From: JAQGMJ01 sp036271855
GTDB taxonomy: Bacteria; Pseudomonadota; Gammaproteobacteria; Burkholderiales; JAEUOS01
Direction of reading: 5' to 3'
Assembly (NCBI GenBank): GCA_036271855.1
Contig: DATAZV010000119.1
Location: forward strand, 1 to 13,000
DNA: 13,000 nucleotides
Notes under the pieces: model-generated
What the model saw: only the letters and a program-made list of their open reading frames with translations
What the model was told of the DNA's origin: nothing
Database searches by the model: none
Part shown: positions 1-4,794 of the stretch, piece by piece
How the letters are laid out: every line of letters begins with the position of its first letter
Position numbering within the stretch: the stretch's first letter is position 1
Position numbers and translations under genes: made by a program

Positions 1-159
1 GGCAAGGTGCAGCAAAAGACCGGTGAGGCGATCAACAGCACCGACCAGCAAGCCAAGGGTCTGGCCAAGCAGGTCGAAGGCAAGGCCGAAAAGGCCGTGG
101 GCGACGTCAAGCAGGCGATCGACGATGCCGACAAGGACGCCAACCGCAATCGTCCGTAA
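1..159 (+). CDS. CsbD-like stress protein, C-terminal part
   Basis: The reading frame is open from the first base and ends at a TAA, giving the last 52 residues; the start lies outside the window. The visible part is a Lys/Ala/Asp-rich, Gly-punctuated hydrophilic helix with the motif KVQQKTGEAI near its start and repeats of the type AKGLAKQVEGKAEKAVGDVKQ. This is the pattern of the CsbD/YjbJ family, small general-stress proteins of about 60-75 residues, so nearly all of the protein is probably present apart from 10-20 residues. The biochemical role of the family is not known. A strong terminator follows 45 bases after the stop, so this is the last gene of its transcript. The neighbouring BON-domain gene is of another family often found among stress-induced envelope proteins. 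Confidence 0.85.
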   Translation, partial: GKVQQKTGEAINSTDQQAKGLAKQVEGKAEKAVGDVKQAIDDADKDANRNRP

Positions 160-203
160 GGCATAAGCACCAGGTAGCGGCCGCTGTTGCGGGCCGCCGC
201 TTC

Positions 204-241
204 AAGCCCCGCGCCGGCCGCGTGCCGCGCGGGGCTTTTTA
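204..241 (+). terminator. Rho-independent terminator after the CsbD-like gene
   Basis: An 11-bp perfect stem (204-214, AAGCCCCGCGC, with 227-237) encloses a 12-base loop and runs into a T tract at 236-240. It lies 45 bases past the CsbD-like stop. On the other strand the stem is not followed by T residues, so it should act mainly on plus-strand transcripts. Confidence 0.85.
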
Positions 242-264
242 TTGCCGGGCTGCGGCGGCGGCGC

Positions 265-1149
265 TTATTCGGCGCTGAACAATTCCTTTTTGAGGAATTC
301 GGTGAGATAGGCGGAGTCCCGTTTGCGCGAGGACATGGTCAGAACCTTGTGCAGGCGGAAGCTCTCCCACTGGAACTCGCCTTCCGGATAGCGTTGCCGG
401 ATCACCGCGATCACCTGCGCGACGATCGCCTCCTCGACGTTGCCGTTCAGCCCCGCATCGACGTGGAACAGCTCGCCCTTCGCCTTGCGCGGGTCGTCGG
501 TCCAGGAACGCAGGAAGATTTCGGCGGTGCGTATCCCCTTGTTGCGGATCGAAAAGATGCCGCTCTCCTCCTCGCGCCGGGCGAGGTTTTTGGCGATGAT
601 CGAATCGACGTCGGGCGCCTTCGGCGTGGCGTTGCCGCCGGCGGACTCGCCGTCGCGCTTCTCGCGCGCCTCGCGTTCGGCCTGGGACTGCTTGGTGGCG
701 GCCGAAAAGTCCGGCGACTCGTCGTTCGGCGGGGTCGGGAAGGGCGCCGGCAGCGGCGTGTTCTTGAACTCGGGCTTGGCCGGCTCGGCAGGCGCGCTGC
801 GCGAGCTCGGGCCGCGCTGGGTCAGCACCGGCGCGCGCGAGGGCGCGGGGCGCTGCCGGCGCTGCGGCTGCGGGCGCGGCGGGGTCGGCGTGGCCACCGG
901 CGGTGTCGGCTCGACCGGCGCCGCCGGCGCCTCGGTGGCGGCGGGCAGGCGCAGGCGCGCCGTCAGCGGGTTGCTCGAGGGCGGCGCGGTCAATTCCCTT
1001 TCCCTTTTGGCGATCTCGGGCATAACCAGAAAAAAGGCGACCACGTGCACCAGCAGCGAAATGAAAATGCCGACGGCGGTACTGCGGCGCAGGGAGAAGG
1101 AGAACGACTCTCCAGGTCTACGGGGCGGGCGTGCCAGCGTGTTAGGCAT
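265..1149 (-). CDS. TonB-like single-span, proline-rich envelope protein with an unrecognised C-terminal domain
   Basis: A 294-residue protein. I start it at the ATG at 1149 (MPNTLARPPRR), because residues encoded upstream in the same frame are Arg/Gly/Pro-rich translation of non-coding GC-rich DNA. Residues 1-22 are basic and cytoplasmic, 23-44 form one membrane span, roughly 54-145 are Pro/Ala/Arg-rich and probably stretched across the periplasm, and about 180-294 are a compact, mixed-charge domain. The span contains Ser31 and His35, the SxxxH spacing known from the TonB transmembrane helix that contacts ExbB/ExbD. The C-terminal domain (QRYPEGEFQWESFRLHKVL near residue 260) does not look like the usual TonB C-terminal fold, so an energy-transducer role is inference. 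No exbB/exbD lies nearby. The start has no close Shine-Dalgarno; AGAAGA lies 11 bases upstream and suits a four-codon mini-frame (ATG at 1156) better. Confidence 0.75.
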   Translation of the reverse strand: MPNTLARPPRRPGESFSFSLRRSTAVGIFISLLVHVVAFFLVMPEIAKRERELTAPPSSNPLTARLRLPAATEAPAAPVEPTPPVATPTPPRPQPQRRQRPAPSRAPVLTQRGPSSRSAPAEPAKPEFKNTPLPAPFPTPPNDESPDFSAATKQSQAEREAREKRDGESAGGNATPKAPDVDSIIAKNLARREEESGIFSIRNKGIRTAEIFLRSWTDDPRKAKGELFHVDAGLNGNVEEAIVAQVIAVIRQRYPEGEFQWESFRLHKVLTMSSRKRDSAYLTEFLKKELFSAE

Positions 1150-1239
1150 CAGCCATAAAATCTTCTGAAACAGACAAAAGCCGGCCAAAGGTGACCGGTC
1201 CAGGCGGCCCTGGCGGGGGCCGGGGGCTTGTGGACCGCC

Positions 1240-1245
1240 ATTGTA
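1240..1245 (-). promoter_or_regulatory. Candidate -10 box for the TonB-like gene
   Basis: Read on the minus strand this is TACAAT, an excellent -10 hexamer in otherwise extremely GC-rich DNA, about 90 bases upstream of the ATG at 1149. I see no good -35 hexamer at 16-18 bases, so it may depend on an activator or be fortuitous. Confidence 0.35.
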
Positions 1246-1550
1246 GTACGGCGCGCCGCCGCGTACGCATTCCGCGCAAGGGCGCTGCCGCCCCCCGCCG
1301 GCAGTACGCCCGGGCCGCCGGGCCAAACGAGGCCGGCCGCGCCCGGCCAGGCCGGAGCCCGGCATCGCGCCGCCGGGCGCGCCCTTGCCCGGGCGCGCCG
1401 CCGCAGGGAAAAGACCGGCTGGGGCGGTCCGCGGGTTTGCCTGTCCAGTGGGCGCCGGTCACCGCCGTTTGACCGGCGGGGGCGCGCAAGTTCAGCGCGG
1501 CCCGGCGGCTTTTTTATGCGCGCGGGCGCGCCGATTTTGCGTAAAACTTT

Positions 1551-1573
1551 GTAAAAGCCGGGGCCCGGCGGCC
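1551..1573 (-). terminator. Possible weak terminator after the BON-domain gene
   Basis: On the minus strand, just past the BON-gene stop, a near-palindrome (GCCGGG then CCCGGC, effectively a 4-5 bp stem with a small loop) runs directly into TTTTAC. The stem is GC-rich but short and the T run is only four bases, so the call is tentative. Confidence 0.4.
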
Positions 1574-1583
1574 AAGCAGGTGC

Positions 1584-2267
1584 TTAGCGGGCGGCGCTGC
1601 TGCTGCCCACCAGAAGCTGGTTGTTCACCTGTTTCACGCCGGCCACCGCGGCGGCCATGCGCCCGGCGCGCTCGCGCGAGGCGTCGCCGGCGGCACTGCC
1701 GCGCAGGGTGACCACGCCCTCGGCGGTGTCGACTTCCACTTTGGCGGCGCTGAGGTAGGGGTCTTTCAGCAGGTCGGTCTTGATCGATGCGGTGATGGCG
1801 GCGTCGCTCACGCCGACACCCAGCGCTTCGGCGCGCTGGCGCACCGCCGCGCCGGCGGCGTCCACCCTGGCGGCGCCGGCATCGAAGGTATCGACGGCGC
1901 GGTTGTTCAGGTCGCGGCCGGTGTCCTGCACCTTGTCGCCCACTGCCGCCACCTTGTTCTGCGCGCGCTCGCCGGTATCGGCGAACAGGCCGTTGACATG
2001 GGCGATGCCGCGGTCGAGCTTTTGCCCGATGCTCTCGTAACCCACCAGGGTGCGCGCGCCTTCGGAGACGATCAGCACGCCACACAGCACGGCGAGGCAT
2101 ACCAGCAACAGCAGCAGCCAGAGGGCGCCGGAAGCGGTACGCCCGCCGAGGGCCGCCAGGCGGCTGCCGGTGGCGCGCTTGTGTTTCGCCGCGCGTTTGG
2201 GCGGCGCGCGGCGGGCGGCGTCCAGACGCTGTTGCAGGGCTTCGTCAGGCTGCAGTTCGTGGTGCAT
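1584..2267 (-). CDS. BON-domain membrane-anchored protein
   Basis: A 227-residue protein with a Lys/Arg-rich cytoplasmic start (1-45), a single strongly hydrophobic span at about 47-68 (ALWLLLLLVCLAVLCGVLIV), an Ala/Asp-rich helical middle (about 85-150) and a C-terminal BON domain at about 155-221. The BON pattern is visible as ITASIKTDLLKDP, then KVEVDTAEGVVTLRGSA, then VAGVKQVNNQLLV. BON domains occur in OsmY-type and other envelope proteins, where they are thought to bind membranes or phospholipid. The start is well supported: GGGAG lies 7 bases before the ATG. The gene follows the exported protein gene at 2325-2801 by 57 bases on the same strand, so the two are probably one operon. Topology suggests a periplasmic BON domain. 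The specific role is unknown; a stress or envelope-maintenance job is inferred from the family and from the CsbD-like neighbour. Confidence 0.85.
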   Translation of the reverse strand: MHHELQPDEALQQRLDAARRAPPKRAAKHKRATGSRLAALGGRTASGALWLLLLLVCLAVLCGVLIVSEGARTLVGYESIGQKLDRGIAHVNGLFADTGERAQNKVAAVGDKVQDTGRDLNNRAVDTFDAGAARVDAAGAAVRQRAEALGVGVSDAAITASIKTDLLKDPYLSAAKVEVDTAEGVVTLRGSAAGDASRERAGRMAAAVAGVKQVNNQLLVGSSSAAR

Positions 2268-2324
2268 GGTGGTTCTCCCGTGTTTTTATGTTGAGGCGTT
2301 GTCGCGTGGGTTGGCGGCGCGGCC

Positions 2325-2801
2325 TTAATCGAGCGCCACCGGCCAGACCATGTGCACGTCGCCGGCGCGGCTGCCGATGCTGACATTGCGCGTCTGCGTC
2401 ACGCCGCGATAGCTCACCGACAGCGCGTACTGGCCGGGAGGAACCTGCGCATACAGCAGCGGGCCGGCGTTGTTCACGCTCATCACTTCGGCACCTTTTT
2501 TGCGCAGGCTCACATGGTCGGCGACGATGTACTGGCCGTTGCTTTCGGAAAACACCATGCGCATCGAATAGCGCCCGGCCTGCGATTCGAGCGCGGCGCG
2601 CTCGCCCTCGCCGATACCGCCGGAGGCCACTACATAGTTGTTGGCCTCGGCCAGGGTCACCAGCTGGTTCGGGGCGAAATTGACGCTGGGGTCGCCGAAC
2701 TGGTCGGCGCCGGTGCTATCGGCAAAAGCCGGTGCGGCCAGCGCGGCGCCGAACAGGCCGGCGCAAACCAGGGCGCGAATGGAAATCAGGGACTGGGTCA
2801 T
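2325..2801 (-). CDS. Exported protein with a possible carboxypeptidase-regulatory-like fold
   Basis: A 158-residue protein. Residues 1-27 are a clear Sec signal peptide (basic start, hydrophobic core, AFA before Asp28). The mature part has a short Asn/Gln-rich start, a middle that could contact a ligand (ALESQAGRYSMRMVFSE), and a C-terminal segment at about 110-155 with the pattern GPLLYAQVPPGQYALSVSY followed by TQTRNVSI. The phrase V-P-P-G-x-Y-x-L-x-V is typical of carboxypeptidase-regulatory or transthyretin-like beta sandwiches that act as structural or binding modules. No catalytic motif or lipobox is seen, so it is most likely a soluble periplasmic protein. AGGAG lies 6 bases before the ATG. 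It is the first gene of a probable two-gene operon with the BON protein and is divergent from the 63-aa gene. The exact function is not known. Confidence 0.75.
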   Translation of the reverse strand: MTQSLISIRALVCAGLFGAALAAPAFADSTGADQFGDPSVNFAPNQLVTLAEANNYVVASGGIGEGERAALESQAGRYSMRMVFSESNGQYIVADHVSLRKKGAEVMSVNNAGPLLYAQVPPGQYALSVSYRGVTQTRNVSIGSRAGDVHMVWPVALD

Positions 2802-3055
2802 GATGGACTCCTAGGACAAACGAAAGCGATGCAGCATGCTCGCGCCGCCGGCCCGCGGGCGCTGCCGCGCCCCTGCTTATTCGCTTGTGGGAATCCGCTG
2901 ACAGGAGGCGCGCCCATGCACCGGCATGGCGCATGCGTAGGCGCGCGCCGTCACGAAATCGCGCCAGGCGCCGGGGTGCGGCCGGGGAACGATTTTTTGC
3001 GGCCTCCAGTCCCACCCACACAAGCATTCGATGCGAGACCGATCAGGAGACTTTC
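2802..3055. promoter_or_regulatory. Divergent intergenic region
   Basis: This 254-bp stretch separates the start of the exported protein (-) from the start of the 63-aa protein (+), so it should hold promoters in both directions. I find no convincing -35/-10 pair for either. It contains a strong ribosome-site-like AGGAGG at 2903-2908 before an ATG at 2916, discussed among the findings. Confidence 0.45.
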
Positions 3056-3247
3056 ATGGACCGCAACCGCAATCATCTCAACAGCACCCGCCAGATCCGC
3101 AGCCAGGGCCGTGGCCGCGGTCATCTCACCGACGATCAGCTGGAAGCCCTGGCCGTGGCCTTCGGCAGCCACTTGATCCGCAATGCGCCGCCGCATCCCA
3201 ACCCCTGCGCACTGCTGAACCGCAACATCAAGATCACGGCGGAGTGA
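3056..3247 (+). CDS. Small hypothetical protein, 63 residues
   Basis: I do not recognise this protein. The start is chosen from a near-ideal ribosome site: AGGAGA at 3045-3050, five bases before the ATG. The first 25 residues are rich in Asn, Arg and Gly (MDRNRNHLNSTRQIRSQGRG), followed by an amphipathic helix LTDDQLEALAVAFGSHLIRN and a Pro/Asn tail ending in NRNIKITAE. There is no signal peptide, membrane span or metal motif; a single Cys is present. The LTDDQLEALA helix resembles short helical segments in many regulatory proteins, but that is not enough to name a function. It is divergent from the exported-protein/BON operon and is followed by two palindromic repeats that could end its transcript. 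The strong ribosome site and the change in codon pattern at the start make it a real gene in my view. Confidence 0.65.
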   Translation: MDRNRNHLNSTRQIRSQGRGRGHLTDDQLEALAVAFGSHLIRNAPPHPNPCALLNRNIKITAE

Positions 3248-3262
3248 TTCGCCGTTGGGCAA

Positions 3263-3282
3263 CACAGCGCCCGGGCGCTGTG
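3263..3282. repeat. Perfect 20-bp palindrome beside the first dispersed repeat
   Basis: CACAGCGCCCGGGCGCTGTG reads identically on both strands, with its centre at 3272/3273. It starts 16 bases after the stop of the 63-aa gene and is followed by a run of eight A residues that opens the next repeat. On the plus strand the A run argues against a classical terminator; as DNA it could be a protein-binding dyad. Confidence 0.6.
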
Positions 3283-3283
3283 A

Positions 3284-3357
3284 AAAAAAATCGGGGTCGG
3301 ATTGCTTTTGCGTTTTTCGCAAAAGCTCATTGGCAATTGAGTGAGCCCGATTTTTTG
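3284..3357 (-). repeat. Dispersed palindromic repeat, copy 1 (also terminator-like)
   Basis: The outer arms AAAAAATCGGG (3285-3295) and CCCGATTTTTT (3346-3356) pair over 11 bp. Inside is a second perfect 9-bp hairpin, GCTTTTGCG (3304-3312) with CGCAAAAGC (3318-3326), loop TTTTT. Read on the minus strand it ends in CAATCCGACCCCGATTTT, the same module that ends copies 2 and 3. It lies between convergent genes and the A/T arms could stop transcription from either side. Confidence 0.75.
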
Positions 3358-3442
3358 CGTGCGGAGTGCGAAGCCGCGCACTGGACTTTCATCATCCCAA
3401 CTGTGTTATTGGCAGCACGCTGACTACATCACTTCGCAACCC

Positions 3443-3506
3443 GGAAATCGGGGTCAGAGCACAATTTCGCAAACTGCCGCGAAATCATGATCCGACCCCA
3501 ATTTCC
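3443..3506 (+). repeat. Dispersed palindromic repeat, copy 2
   Basis: GGAAAT (3443-3448) pairs with ATTTCC (3501-3506), GGGGTC (3450-3455) with GACCCC (3494-3499), and an inner hairpin ATTTCGC (3464-3470) with GCGAAAT (3479-3485), loop AAACTGCC. The unpaired AGAGCAC and TCATGATCC modules between the stems match copy 3. It lies 38 bases past the stop of the binding-protein gene and opposite in orientation to copy 1. The family resembles REP-type sequences known from Oxalobacteraceae and relatives; no transposase is nearby. Confidence 0.8.
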
Positions 3507-3544
3507 TGCGGGTCAGTGCGCGCGGCGTGAAATACGCCGGCAGT

Positions 3545-4516
3545 TCACTCCACCGTTGCGCCCGACTCCTTCACCACCTTGGCCCACTTGACCGTCTCGG
3601 TCTTGATGAAGGCGGCGAACTCGGCCGGGGGCATGCCGCCGGGGTCGGCGCCGATGTCTTCCAGGCGCTTTTTCATGTCTGGTGTCTTGAGAATGGCGGC
3701 ACTGGCGTTGTAGAGCTTGGTGATGATCTCGGGCGGCGTGCCGCGGGGCGCGAGCAGGCCGTACCAGGTGGTCACTTCATAGCCCGGCAGTCCCGCTTCC
3801 TGCATGGTGGGCACATCGGGAAAGGCGGCCGAGCGCTTGGCGGTGGAAATGCCTAAAGCGCGCACCTTGCCGGAGCGCACCTGCGGCGCGGCCGAGCCGG
3901 AGGTTTCAATCGCCATCTGGATGGTGCCGCTGATCAGGTCGGTCATCATCGGCGCGCCGCCCTTGTAGGGCACGTGGATCATCTGCACGCCGGCCAGCGA
4001 GGCGAACAGGGCGCCGGACAAGTGCTCGATGCTGCCGTTGCCGGCCGAGCCGTAGCTGAATTTGCCGGGGCTGGCTTTCAGGTAGGCGATCAGTTCCTTC
4101 TCGTTTTTCACCGGCACGCTGTTGTTCACCAGCAGCAGGTTGGGCAGGGACGAGACTTCGGTGATCGGCGCCAGGTCGCGCTCGAAGTCGTAGTTCAGGC
4201 GCTTCGGGCCGTAAAGGCTGGGGGCGATGGCGTGCGCCACGGTGGACATGAAGATGGTGTAGCCGTCGGGCGTGGCGTGGGCGGCAATGCCCGCGCCCAG
4301 GGTGCCGCCGGCGCCGGCGCGGTTGTCCACCACCACGCTGGTGTTGAAGGTCTTGCCGAGTTCCAGCGCCATTGCGCGCGCCACGATGTCGGTGGTGCCG
4401 CCGGCGGCGAAGGGCACGATCATGGTGATCGGGTGGCTGGGCCAGGCCTGGGCGAAAGAGGCGGCGGGCAGCAGGGCGGCCAGCGCGAGCGCGGCAATGC
4501 GAATGGGGGAAGGCAT
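3545..4516 (-). CDS. Tripartite tricarboxylate transporter-type substrate-binding protein (Bug/TctC family)
   Basis: A 323-residue periplasmic binding protein of the usual family length. I start it at the ATG at 4516 (MPSPIRIAALALAALL), which gives a normal Sec signal peptide cleaved near FAQA at residues 21-24; GGAG lies 8 bases upstream. The mature protein opens with WPSHPITMIVPFAAGGTTDI, the family hallmark around the ligand-binding loop, followed by VVVDNRAGAGGTLG and VPYKGGAPMMTDLISGTIQM, all characteristic of Bug proteins. These bind small carboxylates or related anions. No tctA/tctB membrane genes are adjacent, which is common: Burkholderiales carry many orphan Bug genes, some of which may share a transporter or act in sensing. 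The ligand cannot be told from the sequence. The gene stands alone, flanked by palindromic repeats downstream and by a MITE-like element upstream. Confidence 0.92.
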   Translation of the reverse strand: MPSPIRIAALALAALLPAASFAQAWPSHPITMIVPFAAGGTTDIVARAMALELGKTFNTSVVVDNRAGAGGTLGAGIAAHATPDGYTIFMSTVAHAIAPSLYGPKRLNYDFERDLAPITEVSSLPNLLLVNNSVPVKNEKELIAYLKASPGKFSYGSAGNGSIEHLSGALFASLAGVQMIHVPYKGGAPMMTDLISGTIQMAIETSGSAAPQVRSGKVRALGISTAKRSAAFPDVPTMQEAGLPGYEVTTWYGLLAPRGTPPEIITKLYNASAAILKTPDMKKRLEDIGADPGGMPPAEFAAFIKTETVKWAKVVKESGATVE

Positions 4517-4654
4517 GAGGGAGTCTCCGCTGAGGTCGGTGTGAGGTCTTGTAGCTTCATTGCCGGCGGCAAGGCGCGGCAAGGCGCAACTTTAAGGCGT
4601 TTGGGCGGTTTGCGCCAGTTTCGCTAGGGGAGAGGGACGTTCGCTACGCCGCGG

Positions 4655-4744
4655 TGTCATCCTGAGTGCAACGAAGGATGTGCTTTTTGGCCGCTTGGGC
4701 ACAGTGCATCGAAAAGCAGATTCTTCGCTTTGCCCAGAATGACA
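4655..4744. repeat. 90-bp MITE-like element with imperfect terminal inverted repeats
   Basis: The left arm, beginning TGTCATCCTGAGTGCAACGA at 4655, is matched by the reverse complement of the right arm ending at 4744 (TGTCATTCTGGGCAAAGCGA). About 20 of 26 positions agree, and the two arms enclose a roughly 39-base centre. TGTCATYCTGAG-type arms with CGAAGGAT are a recurrent pattern of short mobile or palindromic repeats in many bacteria. It lies between ligD and the binding-protein gene and holds no open frame of its own. Confidence 0.7.
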
Positions 4745-4794
4745 GTGATGGTGAGTGTGGCATCACACCTGATGCATTGCCGCGAAACCTTACC

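Larger units (their letters stand above)
1150..1583. other. 434-bp GC-rich intergenic region, no gene seen
   Basis: Open frames here translate into Arg/Pro/Gly/Ala strings with no domain, no ribosome site and no family resemblance, so I call none. The stretch holds a very stable hairpin (9-bp stem 1376-1384 with 1391-1399, loop TTGCCC), an 11-bp direct repeat GGCCCGGCGGC at 1499-1509 and 1562-1572, and a short AT-rich island at about 1533-1556 between the repeats. The TonB-like gene is transcribed away from its lower end, and the BON gene ends at its upper end. Confidence 0.6.

Noticed and set aside
187..1168. Long plus-strand open frames opposite the TonB-like gene
   Set aside because: They read as Arg/Gly/Ala-rich shadows of a high-GC gene on the other strand, have no ribosome site, and the minus frame has a clear membrane span and domain plan.
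1142..1554. Open frames on both strands in the GC-rich gap
   Set aside because: The translations are Arg/Pro/Gly strings with no domain and no convincing start signal; absence of stops is expected at this GC content.
3284..3357. CRISPR-like or riboswitch reading of the repeat region
   Set aside because: Only two diverged, inverted copies with no regular spacing and no spacers, and no conserved aptamer pattern; a REP-type palindrome explains it better.
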